A stretch of 50,914 nt of DNA from contig JAKADY010000018.1 in assembly GCA_021826065.1 (NCBI GenBank), forward strand, positions 1 through 50,914, given 5' to 3'. This document shows, piece by piece, positions 43,787-50,914 of this stretch; position 1 is the first letter of the stretch; each line of letters begins with the position of its first letter. The notes under the pieces are model-generated. The model was given only the letters and a program-made list of their open reading frames with translations, was not told the DNA's origin and searched no databases. The position numbers and the translations under genes were made by a program. Source of the DNA: Pseudomonadota bacterium (GTDB lineage: Bacteria > Pseudomonadota > Gammaproteobacteria > Burkholderiales > Thiobacillaceae).

Positions 43787-44665
43787 CTACCCCTCGGACG
43801 CCAGCGGCAGCGGCGTCACCCTTACGATGCGCTTGGCGGCCCGCCCGCGCAAGACCCGCCCGCCCTCCAGCCAGACGATGGCCCCGGTCGGGCAGCGCTC
43901 GATCGCCTCGCTCCGGGCGAGCGCGTTGCGGCCGTAGTCGATCACCGCCAGGTTGTCCTCCAGCCGGATCAAGCCGGGCGCGGCGTCCGCCACACAGCGG
44001 CCGCAGGCGGTGCAGGCCACCTCACACTGCGCCTCGGCCGTGGGGCCGTCGGCGCGGTTCTTGCAGGCCACCCACAGCTTGTGTGCGAGCGGCTGCAGCG
44101 AGAACAGGTCCTTGGGGCAGACCTCCACACAGTCGCCGCAGCCGGTGCAGCGGTCCGTGTCCACCACCGGCAGGTCGAACGGGTCCATGTGGATGGCCGC
44201 GAACTCACACACCGCGGCGCAGTCGCCCAGCCCCAGGCAGCCCCAGGCGCAGGCCTTGCCGCCGCCGCCCACCGAGGCCGCCGCCCGGCAGCTCGCCAGC
44301 CCGTCGTAACGCGCCCGCATGCGTGCCACATGGCTCCCCCCGGCGCAGGCCAGGCGCGCCACGCGCCGTTCCGCCTTGCCCACGGCCACCCCCAGCAGCC
44401 GCGCGATCTGCGCATTGCGCTCCGGCGCATTGACCGTACAACGCGCCGGCTCGATGCGGCCCGCCACCACCGCCTCGGCGAAGGCGCGACAGCCGGCCAT
44501 GCCGCAGGAGCCGCAGTTCGAATGCGGCAGCATGGCCTCGACCGCGTCGATGCGCGGGTCCTCGTAGACGTACAGGCGCCGGCTGGCCAGCGCCAGCAGT
44601 GCAGCCAACAACACACCGAGCCCCGCCATGAAACCGGCCGCCAGGGCGATGGGGGTCAACGCCAT
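43787..44665 (-). CDS. rnfB: RNF complex ferredoxin-like subunit RnfB, multi-cluster form
   Basis: A 292-residue protein with an N-terminal membrane anchor and the Fe-S motif NCGSCGMAGCRAFAEAVVAG. It continues with CAWGCLGLGDCAAVC, CTGCGDCVEVCP, CEVACTACGRC and CPTGAI, suggesting three or four further clusters. This exceeds enterobacterial RnfB (about 190 residues) and resembles forms from anaerobes. It is the likely entry point for ferredoxin electrons. The ATG at 44665 has a GC-rich purine ribosome-binding site. It leads the operon, 24 nt before PFOR. Confidence 0.93.
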   Translation of the reverse strand: MALTPIALAAGFMAGLGVLLAALLALASRRLYVYEDPRIDAVEAMLPHSNCGSCGMAGCRAFAEAVVAGRIEPARCTVNAPERNAQIARLLGVAVGKAERRVARLACAGGSHVARMRARYDGLASCRAAASVGGGGKACAWGCLGLGDCAAVCEFAAIHMDPFDLPVVDTDRCTGCGDCVEVCPKDLFSLQPLAHKLWVACKNRADGPTAEAQCEVACTACGRCVADAAPGLIRLEDNLAVIDYGRNALARSEAIERCPTGAIVWLEGGRVLRGRAAKRIVRVTPLPLASEG

Positions 44666-44796
44666 GGCCCCGCCCCCCGGCAGCACCCACTGCGGACCGG
44701 CCGCCACTTGCTCACGCCCAAGACGTCCACTGCCTGCTCACCGTCGTACTGCCCTATATTGAAGGATAGGCGGTTTTCCGCGAGCATGTGGCAGCC

Positions 44797-45657
44797 ATGA
44801 ACCCGATCCCCTACCTCCCGGGCCGCACCGAGACGCACACCGCGACGGTGCGCGACTCCAAGCGCATCACCCCCAAGGACGCCGACGAGGTGCGCCAGAT
44901 CGTCCTCACCCTGGACGAGGCCCCGCACTACTACCCGGAGGGGCAGGTCGTCGGCGTGTTGGTCCCCGGCCCCCACCCCTTCGGCAACCCCTACCACCAC
45001 CGCTACTACACCATTGCCCACAGCGAGCCGGCCGATCATGGCGTGGCGCTGGAGCTGCTGGTGCGGCGCTGTTTCTACATCGACGAGGTCTCCGGCGAGC
45101 GCTATCCCGGCATCGCCTCCAACCACCTCTGCGACGCGCGACTGGGCGACCGCGTGACCCTCACCGGCCCCTATCCCAGCCCCTTCCGCATGCCGGCCGA
45201 CCCGGCGAGCAACCTGCTCATGCTCGGCACCGGCACCGGCATCGCCCCCTTCCGCGCCCTGCTACGCCAGATCTACCGCAGCCGCGGCGGCTGGCAGGGG
45301 GTGGTGCGGCTCTATTACGGCGCCAAGACGGGCACCGAGCTGCTCTACATGAACGAGCTCAACAACGATCTGGCCCAGTACTACGACGAGGCCACCTTCC
45401 AGGCCTTCCAGGCGGTGCGGCGCAACATGCTGGCCGACGAGGGCGACGCCCTGCGGGATGGTCTGGCCGACCACGTGGCCGACATCTGGCACCTCCTGCA
45501 GGCGCCCAACACCCATGTCTACCTCGCCGGCATGCACAAGGTCGCCGCCGCCCTGGACGAGGTCCTCGCCCGCGCCGCCGGCTCGGGCGAACAGTGGCAG
45601 GCGCTCAAGCAGCGGCTCATCGAAGAGCGGCGCTGGTCCGAGCTGACGTATCATTGA
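44797..45657 (+). CDS. Ferredoxin--NADP+ reductase (plant-type fold)
   Basis: A 286-residue flavoenzyme. The FAD-binding pattern reads HRYYTIAHSEP where most FNRs have R-x-Y-S-x-A-S; the NADP domain has LMLGTGTGIAPFRALL, YYGAKTGTELLYM and VYLAGMHKV, and the chain ends in ELTYH with the near-terminal aromatic that stacks on flavin. It would exchange electrons between reduced ferredoxin and NADPH. It is transcribed divergently from rnfB-PFOR with 131 bp between starts. GTG 44788 is an alternative start. Confidence 0.9.
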   Translation: MNPIPYLPGRTETHTATVRDSKRITPKDADEVRQIVLTLDEAPHYYPEGQVVGVLVPGPHPFGNPYHHRYYTIAHSEPADHGVALELLVRRCFYIDEVSGERYPGIASNHLCDARLGDRVTLTGPYPSPFRMPADPASNLLMLGTGTGIAPFRALLRQIYRSRGGWQGVVRLYYGAKTGTELLYMNELNNDLAQYYDEATFQAFQAVRRNMLADEGDALRDGLADHVADIWHLLQAPNTHVYLAGMHKVAAALDEVLARAAGSGEQWQALKQRLIEERRWSELTYH

Positions 45658-45666
45658 CAGACACAT

Positions 45667-45737
45667 GTAGGAGCGGCGAAAGCCGCGACCCCATCGGGTT
45701 GCGCAGGCGCAGGAGGTCGCGACTCTCGTCGCTCCTA
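45667..45737. repeat. REPIN (inverted REP pair)
   Basis: GTAGGAGCGGC...GCCGCGAC at the left and the inverted GTCGCGAC...GTCGCTCCTAC at the right flank a short spacer, the classical REPIN design, between the FNR and mlaF genes. It may also act as an FNR terminator. Confidence 0.85.
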
Positions 45738-45770
45738 CCCTGAGACATTCGTCGCAACGAAAGGCACCCC

Positions 45771-46574
45771 TTGCGCAAGGACAACCTGGTGGAGATCCGC
45801 GGTCTACGCTTCGCCTACGGCGAGCGCGAGGTCCTGCGCGGCATCGACCTCGACGTCCCGCGCGGCGAGGTGGTGACCGTGCTGGGCGCGAGCGGCTGCG
45901 GCAAGTCCACCCTGCTCAAGCTCATCGGCGGTGAGGAACGGCCCGACGCCGGCAGCGTCACGGTCGACGGCGAGGTCGTCCACCGCCTCGACAACGACGC
46001 CCTCTACCGGCTGCGCCGCAAGATGGGCCGCATGTTCCAGGAAAGCGGCCTGTTCTCCGACCTCTCCGTGTTCGAGAACGTCGCCTTCCCGCTGCGCGAG
46101 CACACCGACCTGCCCGAGGAGATGATCCGCGACCTGGTGCTCATGAAGCTGCACGCCGTGGGCCTGCGCGGCACGCACGCCATGGCCACGGGCGAGCTCT
46201 CCGGCGGCATGTCGCGCCGCGTGGCGCTGGCGCGGGCGATCGCACTCGACCCCATGCTCATCATGTACGACGAGCCCTTCGCCGGGCTGGACCCCATCTC
46301 GCTCAACGTCATCGCCAACATCATCCGGCGCCTCAACGACGCCCTCGGCGCAACCAGCATCGTCGTCACCTACGACGTCGCCGAATCGCTCAAGATCGCC
46401 GACACCGCCTACTTCATCAACGACGGCGTGGTCATCGCCCACGGCCCCGCGCGGGAGATGTGGCACTCCAACCACCCCTTCGTGCACCAGTTCGTGCACG
46501 GCGAACCCAACGGCCCGGTGCGCTTCCACTACCCGGCGCGGGGCCTCGAACAGGACTTCAGGTTGACGGCCTGA
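45771..46574 (+). CDS. mlaF: ABC transporter ATPase MlaF-like
   Basis: A 267-residue ATPase with Walker A GASGCGKSTLLK, signature ELSGGMSRRVALARAIALDP and Walker B LIMYDEPFAGLDPIS. The signature-Walker B block is that of MlaF, which powers phospholipid transport between membranes. The start is TTG at 45771. The mlaE, mlaD, mlaC and mlaB genes that usually follow are absent; repeats follow instead, so it may be separated from its partners or act on components encoded elsewhere. Confidence 0.85.
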   Translation: MRKDNLVEIRGLRFAYGEREVLRGIDLDVPRGEVVTVLGASGCGKSTLLKLIGGEERPDAGSVTVDGEVVHRLDNDALYRLRRKMGRMFQESGLFSDLSVFENVAFPLREHTDLPEEMIRDLVLMKLHAVGLRGTHAMATGELSGGMSRRVALARAIALDPMLIMYDEPFAGLDPISLNVIANIIRRLNDALGATSIVVTYDVAESLKIADTAYFINDGVVIAHGPAREMWHSNHPFVHQFVHGEPNGPVRFHYPARGLEQDFRLTA

Positions 46575-47206
46575 GACCCGGCCCGGCAAGGGCCGCTACG
46601 AAGGGGGTGAGGGGCGTCGTTGTTACGGCGGCATGGGAATGCCGCCCTACGCTGTTCTCAGTGTTCCGGGCGACCAGAGCCGTAGGTCGGCAATCCCTTG
46701 CCGACGCGGTGTTTCCGGGCGACCGGACCCGTAGGTCGGCAAACCCTTGCCGACGTGGTGTTTCCGGGCGACCGGACCCGTAGGTCGGCAAACCCTTGCC
46801 GACGCGGTGTTCGGAAACCTTGATACGCGGCGCGGTGTAAGCTGCGACCAGGGTGTTTGGCCAGTTTGCGGCGGCATGGGAATGCCGCCCTACGCTGTTC
46901 GTCGGTCAGCAAACCCTTGCCGACGTGGTGTTTCCGGGCGACCGGACCCGTAGGTCGGCAAACCCTTGCCGACACCGTGGTCTGTTGGAGTTCCGCCACC
47001 CGATCGTAGGTCGGCAAACCCTTGCCGACGCTGTGTTCGGAAACCTTGATACGCGGCGCGGTGTAAGCTGCGACCAGGGGGTTTGGCCCGTTTGCGGCGG
47101 CATGGGAATGCCGCCCTACGCTGTTCGTCGATCGGCAAACCCTTGCCGACGTGGTTTTCCGGGCGACCGGACCCGTAGGTCGGCAATCCCTTGCCGACAC
47201 CGTGGT
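46575..47206. repeat. REP subfamily 2 and 3 array downstream of mlaF
   Basis: About eight copies of a GTAGG-headed hairpin GTCGGCAA-ACCC-TTGCCGAC lie at 46682, 46731, 46780, 46905, 46950, 47006, 47130 and 47175. The first three are spaced 49 bp apart. Copies of another hairpin, GGCGGCAT-GGGA-ATGCCGCC ending in CTAC, occur at about 46628, 46870 and 47096. A larger unit is duplicated at an offset of about 226 bp (46808 and 47034). No gene is credible here. Confidence 0.85.
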
Positions 47207-47251
47207 CCAAGAGTCCTGGATCGCGTTGCGCAGGGCCTCTTTCACGTCCAT
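47207..47251 (-). pseudogene. Possible truncated 5' end of a small gene
   Basis: The minus strand has a ribosome-binding site (GAGAGGTGA) and ATG followed by MDVKEALRNAIQDSW, which looks like a genuine N-terminus; the frame then runs into REP copies. It may be a gene interrupted by REP insertion. The protein family is unknown. Confidence 0.35.
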
Positions 47252-47372
47252 GGCGTCACCTCTCCGGGCAGTCATGCGGCAAGCTCCACCCGTGCGCAAG
47301 ACACCCTCCGCGTCGGTTTCAGCCAGCCGCCGCCTGGTCGGGCCCGTGCGGGTGAGGGACACGCGAATTGCC

Positions 47373-47548
47373 GTAGGCGCGACGCAAGTCGCGACATCGA
47401 GCTGCGGATGGAGCCGCCCCCGGCTCCTGTCGTGCCTATCTCGTAGGAGCGACGAAAGTCGCGACCAACAGCGACCAACAGCGACCAACAGCGACCAACG
47501 GCGTGTATGTCTCGACGTGTCGCTCGTAGGAGCGACGAAAGTCGCGAC
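47373..47548. repeat. REP copies and a 10-bp tandem repeat next to RAYT
   Basis: REP hairpins of the GTAGGAGCGAC type lie at 47373-47395 (variant GTAGGCGCG), 47443-47465 and 47526-47548. Directly after the second, the 10-mer GCGACCAACA is repeated four times at 47461-47500 (last copy with one change). The 10-mer begins in the REP 3' end, so it may have grown from it by slippage. Confidence 0.9.
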
Positions 47549-47563
47549 CAAATCGCACATGGC

Positions 47564-48055
47564 TCAAACCCACACCGCATCCCACAAAGGATACCCCCGC
47601 AGGCTCGCCACCAACCCCGCCCGCAGCGGATTGGCGACGATGTACCGCGCCACCTGAAGGACATCCTCGTCGCGCCGCAGGGCATGGTCGTAAAACCCCG
47701 GCTGCCACACCGTCTCGCCGCCCGCGCCGCGCTGCGCATTCACCAGACGGGCGCTGTTCGTCTTGAACCGCTGCACCAGCCGCGACAGCGAGACATCCGT
47801 CTCCAGCGCGAACAGCCAGTGCAGGTGATCGGGCATCACCACATAGGCCAGCGTCCGGCATGCGCCCGACCGGTCCATCTGCATCAGGCAGCGCACCACC
47901 GCCCGGCCCAGGAATAGATCGGCGAACAGGGGCACGCGGTCGCGCGTCACCGTCGTGACGTGATAAAACCGCCCCGGTTCGGAAAACCGCCCACGCCGCA
48001 AGGCGCGCTGCCCCGCGCGTTTGGATGGAGGCGGGGTCTTCATTCCTTGCGTCAT
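47564..48055 (-). CDS. REP-associated tyrosine transposase (RAYT)
   Basis: A 163-residue Y1_Tnp-domain protein. It has the first strand FYHVTTVTRDRVPLF, the HUH motif VVMPDHLHWLF and the helix with the likely catalytic tyrosine (VARYIVANPLRAGLV). RAYTs bind GTAG-headed REP hairpins as single strands and are thought to disperse REPs. The gene is flanked by REP copies at 47526-47548 and 48070-48092 in the same orientation and sits beside the densest REP array here. Confidence 0.93.
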   Translation of the reverse strand: MTQGMKTPPPSKRAGQRALRRGRFSEPGRFYHVTTVTRDRVPLFADLFLGRAVVRCLMQMDRSGACRTLAYVVMPDHLHWLFALETDVSLSRLVQRFKTNSARLVNAQRGAGGETVWQPGFYDHALRRDEDVLQVARYIVANPLRAGLVASLRGYPLWDAVWV

Positions 48056-48069
48056 TTATGGAGGCAGGC

Positions 48070-48785
48070 GTAGGCGCGATGAAAGTCGCGACAGAGATAG
48101 GATCATGATGCCACACCGCCCGCCGCGCTTGCGCCCCCGGTAGGAGCGGCGAAAGCCGCGACGCGTCGAGACAGACACGCCGTTGGACGCTGTTGGTCGC
48201 GACTCTCGTCGCTCCTACCGCTATTGGTCGCGACGCTCGTCGCTCCTACCGCACCCCCTGCACCGCCACGGGCTTGGCTGTTTTGCGCCCCCGGTAGGAG
48301 CGGCGAAAGCCGCGACGCGTCGAGGCAGACACGCCGTTGGTCGCTGTTGGTCGCGACTCTCGTCGCTCCTACCGCACCTACCGCACCCCCCGCACCCCCA
48401 CGGGCTTTGTGGTTTTGCGCCCCCGGTAGGAGCGGCGAAAGCCGCGATGCGTCGAGACAGACACACCGTTGGACGCTGTTGGTCGCGACCCTCGTCGCTC
48501 CTACCGCACCCCCTGCCCCCCGACGGGCTTTGCTGTTTTGCGCCTCCGGTAGGAGCGGCGAAAGCCGCGACACGTCGAGGCGGACACGCCGTTGGTCGAT
48601 GTTGGTCGCGACTCTCGTCGCTCCTACCGCACCTCCGCACCGCCACGGGCTTGGCTGTTTTGCGCCTCCGGTAGGAGCGGCGAAAGCCGCGACGCGTCGA
48701 GGCAGACACGCCGTTGGTCGCTGTTGGTCGCGACTCTCGTCGCTCCTACCGCACCCCCCGCCCCCCGACGGGCTTTGCTGTTGCA
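48070..48785. repeat. Tandem REPIN array
   Basis: A REP (GTAGGCGCG variant) at 48070-48092 is followed by five REPIN units beginning at 48140, 48294, 48426, 48549 and 48671 (spacing 154, 132, 123 and 122 bp). Each unit has GTAGGAGCGGC...GCCGCGAC, a spacer with CGTCGAG and CGCCGTTGG, the inverted REP ending in GTCGCTCCTAC, and a linker with CGGGCTT-GCTGTTTTGCG. The last units are most alike, as in recent expansion. No gene is credible. Confidence 0.9.
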
Positions 48786-49008
48786 CGCGCGCCACAGATC
48801 TGTCACACACTCCCCTTGCCAGGCGCCGAAACGTTGCGTCGCGGCGCGGGCGGCCGGGAAAATGGTGGCAACTTCTCGCGCGAGAGGTTAAAGGTAAGGC
48901 TCCCTCTCCGCAGGAGAGGGCGGTTGGCAGGGCGCAGGATTCAGGTTGTGGACCTCGCCCGGCGGCCGCGTGAGAGCACATGTTTTCAACCCGTATAGGA
49001 GTGAAGCA
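48786..49008 (+). promoter_or_regulatory. Porin upstream region with palindrome
   Basis: This 223-bp stretch carries a short GC palindrome CCCTCTCC-GCA-GGAGAGGG at 48902-48920 (same family as those at 11973 and 41065) and the porin ribosome-binding site ATAGGAGTGA at about 48996-49005. No convincing sigma-70 promoter was identified. Confidence 0.5.
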
Positions 49009-50121
49009 ATGAAGAAATCCCTGATCGCTCTGGCCGTGGCCGGCACCTTCGCCGCCCCCGCCGCCTTCGGCGCCACCGCCAACGTGGACGTCTACGGTCA
49101 GCTCAGAGTCTACGTCGAGAACGTCGACAACGGCGTCAACGACAAGACACGTGTCACCACCGGCAACGCTGCTAGCTTGGGCTTCAAGGGCAGCGAGGAC
49201 CTCGGCGGCGGCCTGAAGGCCATCTGGCAGGTCGAGACCAACGTCAGCCTGGACGGTGACAACAACGGCGCCGGCGGCGGCGCCGCCGGCGCCCTGAACG
49301 GCACCCGCAACACCTACCTGGGCCTGGCCGGCGGCTTCGGCACCGTTCTGGTCGGCGTGCACGACACCCCCTACAAGCTGTCCACCGGCCGCCTCGACAA
49401 TTTCGTCGGCACCCTGGGCGACTACAACAGCATCATGGGCGCTATGGACAACAGCAACAACGCCTCCGCCCTGTTCGACCTGCGTCCGTCCAACGTGATC
49501 GCCTATGTGTCGCCCAACTTCAGCGGCTTCCAGGCCCGTGTCGGCTATGTGATGAGCGGTGAGAAAAATTTCACGACCGCCAACATCAATGAAGGCGATG
49601 CCTGGTCGCTTGATCTGAGCTACGCCCAGGGCCCGCTGTTCGTCACCGGCGCCTACGAGAAGCACAATCTGTATGGCGGTGCCTCTGCTAGTAGTGGTGG
49701 CACCATTGTGTTGAACAATAACACTGGTGCCAAGACCGAACGCGAGGCCTGGAAGATTGGTGCCGGCTACAAGTTCGGTGACCTGAGCCTGGGTGCCATG
49801 TACGAGAACATCGAGGTCGCCAACGCTGACCGCGGCGCCTGGATGCTCAACGCCGGCTATGCCATGGGCCCGATCACCCTGAAGGCCATGTACATGAATG
49901 CCGACGACCGTGACGGCACCAACAATACGGGCGCCAAGCAGTGGAACCTGGGCGTGGACTATGCCCTGTCCAAGCGCACCACGGTGCAGTTCGTGTACGC
50001 TAACTTGGACAACGACGCCAATGCCCAATACCAGCTTGGCCAGGGATCCAACACGGTTACCTCGGGTGCTGCTGGACAGGATCAGAACGGCTTCGCCATC
50101 GGCGTGCGTCACAGCTTCTGA
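49009..50121 (+). CDS. Gram-negative general porin (Porin_4 type)
   Basis: A 370-residue outer-membrane beta-barrel. It has a signal peptide (MKKSLIALAVAGTFAAPAAFGA), the first strand NVDVYGQLRVYVENV, the block SLGFKGSEDLGGGLKAIWQVE and RNTYLGLAGGFGTVLVG, and the C-terminal phenylalanine (GVRHSF) recognised by the BAM complex. This is the trimeric porin type common in betaproteobacteria. A clear ribosome-binding site and terminator and less extreme codon use in places suggest high expression. Confidence 0.93.
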   Translation: MKKSLIALAVAGTFAAPAAFGATANVDVYGQLRVYVENVDNGVNDKTRVTTGNAASLGFKGSEDLGGGLKAIWQVETNVSLDGDNNGAGGGAAGALNGTRNTYLGLAGGFGTVLVGVHDTPYKLSTGRLDNFVGTLGDYNSIMGAMDNSNNASALFDLRPSNVIAYVSPNFSGFQARVGYVMSGEKNFTTANINEGDAWSLDLSYAQGPLFVTGAYEKHNLYGGASASSGGTIVLNNNTGAKTEREAWKIGAGYKFGDLSLGAMYENIEVANADRGAWMLNAGYAMGPITLKAMYMNADDRDGTNNTGAKQWNLGVDYALSKRTTVQFVYANLDNDANAQYQLGQGSNTVTSGAAGQDQNGFAIGVRHSF

Positions 50122-50150
50122 TCAAAGCCTAACGGACTGATTCGAGCCTG

Positions 50151-50182
50151 AACGGGCGCGGGAGACCGCGCCCGTTTTGTTT
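50151..50182 (+). terminator. Rho-independent terminator of the porin gene
   Basis: A hairpin with arms AACGGGCGCGG and CCGCGCCCGTT and a GAGA loop is followed by TTGTTTTG, 29 bp after the porin stop. Confidence 0.92.
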
Positions 50183-50218
50183 TGTCCTTGTAGGTCGTGA
50201 AGATTTCAGGACCTGCCC

Positions 50219-50473
50219 ATGCCCACAGTCACATTCGATACCCTGCGCTTCGTCGAAAGGCTGCGCGATGCTGGTCTAACTGGAGTGTAGGCCATGGCAG
50301 TTGCCGACGCCTTCAGGGAGGCCCTAGCAAAAGCGCAGCCTGTGGCTCACGAATATTTCGACAGCCACCTGAAGGCCGAAATCGAGGCGGCCAAGCCGGA
50401 TATCATCAAATGGCTGGCGGGATTGTTGATCGCCCAGGCGGCGGTCGTGGCGGCCTTGGTGAAGTTGTTGTAA
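50219..50473 (+). pseudogene. DUF1640-like coiled-coil protein gene with in-frame amber stop
   Basis: The 85-codon frame begins MPTVTFDTLRFVERLRDAG, a start typical of DUF1640-like proteins, and ends with the hydrophobic anchor IKWLAGLLIAQAAVVAALVKLL. Codon 24 (50288-50290) is TAG, one base from CAG (Gln). The frame continues unbroken afterwards. Either the gene is newly inactivated, or an internal ATG at 50294 makes a 59-residue form. The middle is shorter than I expect for the family. Confidence 0.7.
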
Positions 50474-50914
50474 TCCCCACCGTGTTGCGCACGGTCTGTG
50501 CGGGTGCGAAAAGCCCTCGCCCTGCTGGCGTCTCACATTTTGTAGGAGCGACGAGAGTCGCGACCCCCAGCACGGGCGCAGTCCCACGCCGGCTCGAATG
50601 AGACCCTGGCGGTAGGAGCGACGTAAGTCGCGACCACCCTGCTCACATTTTGTAGGAGCGACGAGAGTCGCGACCCCCAGCACGGGCGCAGTCCCTCGCC
50701 GGTCGAAGCGTGTGGCGCCACCAGGGCGGGTATGCCGGGAAGAGATGCGGCGTCGGCTTGCTGGCCATCGAGGCCAAAGCGTGGGTCGCGGCTTTCGCCG
50801 CTCCTACCGGACGCTTGGTGGGTGGGGCTGGGGCGAAAGCTAAGTCAGGTCCTGTAGGAGCGACGAGAGTCGCGACCCCCAGCACGGGCGCGGTCCCTCG
50901 CCGGTCGAAGAGAT
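50474..50914. repeat. REP cluster at the window end
   Basis: REP hairpins of the GTAGGAGCGAC type are at 50542-50564, 50612-50634, 50652-50674 and 50854-50876, and an inverted copy (GTCGCGGC...GCTCCTAC) at 50785-50807. A longer unit (REP plus CCCCCAGCACGGGCGC) occurs three times, starting about 50538, 50648 and 50850. No gene was recognised. Confidence 0.85.

Noticed and set aside
41156-44800. 1214-codon open frame antisense to PFOR and rnfB
   Set aside because: It mirrors the codon structure of the real genes on the other strand in GC-rich DNA and shows no recognisable domain.
46658-47560. 300-codon minus-strand frame in the REP region
   Set aside because: The product consists of repeated peptides from REP units; only its first 15 codons after ATG 47251 look gene-like and were listed separately.
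48070-48785. Regular repeats resembling a CRISPR array
   Set aside because: Units are 122-154 bp, the spacers are themselves similar between units, and each unit is an inverted REP pair next to a RAYT gene; this is a REPIN array.
48103-50112. 669-codon minus-strand frame across the REP array and the porin
   Set aside because: It is translated REP sequence plus the antisense of a clear porin gene; composition is repetitive and no start signal is convincing.

Overview
The window is GC-rich chromosomal DNA from a Gram-negative, polar-type flagellated proteobacterium. The evidence is an outer-membrane porin, a TolC protein, FlhF/FlhG/MotC/MotD flagellar genes in Pseudomonas-like order, and GTAG-headed REP repeats with their RAYT transposase. 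I cannot choose between beta- and gammaproteobacteria, nor name a genus. Sulfur genes (persulfide-dioxygenase-like protein, YeeE/YedE pair, periplasmic thioredoxins) and an RNF complex with a 2-oxoacid:ferredoxin oxidoreductase fit a metabolically versatile, possibly sulfur-oxidising or facultatively anaerobic organism; that part is inference.

Layout. 1-8.4 kb: leader-proximal end of a CRISPR array and a complete type I-C cas operon on the minus strand (cas3-cas5-cas8c-cas7-[hicB-hicA]-cas4-cas1-cas2), with a HicBA-like toxin-antitoxin pair between cas7 and cas4. 8.5-15.4 kb: ROK sugar kinase, then a plus-strand run of an SseB-like protein, an unknown protein, a GlcD-type FAD oxidase, an EamA permease and molybdenum cofactor genes mobB-moeA-moaD-moaE. 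15.4-16.8 kb: Y-family DNA polymerase with two GAAC-N4-GTTC palindromes upstream. 17-20.7 kb: a small unknown protein with a duplicated 3' end, then a minus-strand operon of MBL persulfide-dioxygenase-like protein, YeeE, YedE and tandem UspA behind a promoter/operator palindrome. 20.8-23.8 kb: TlpA-like and SoxW-like thioredoxins with TolC and HlyD-type efflux parts. 24-25.5 kb: PilZ-like protein. 25.5-34.0 kb: flagellar run flhB-flhA-flhF-flhG-fliA-motC-motD. 34.0-44.7 kb: a tight rnf operon in the order rnfB-PFOR-rnfC-rnfD-rnfG-rnfE-rnfA-small Cys-rich membrane protein. 44.8-46.6 kb: divergent ferredoxin-NADP+ reductase, then a lone MlaF ATPase. 46.6-48.8 kb: repeat-dense region with three REP subfamilies, a RAYT gene and a tandem REPIN array. 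49-50.1 kb: porin with terminator. 50.2-50.9 kb: a DUF1640-like gene broken by an amber codon, then more REPs.

The most system-like feature is the redox locus at 34-45.7 kb. A giant PFOR with its own C-terminal ferredoxin domain sits between rnfB and rnfC, and a flavin ferredoxin reductase is transcribed divergently. Together they could exchange electrons among 2-oxoacids, ferredoxin, the membrane ion gradient, NAD(H) and NADP(H). The second strong theme is repeat biology. GC palindromes have been read through in frame inside the DNA polymerase and the PFOR. A two-hairpin element is associated with copied gene 3' ends at two loci, and its first stem differs between copies with pairing kept.
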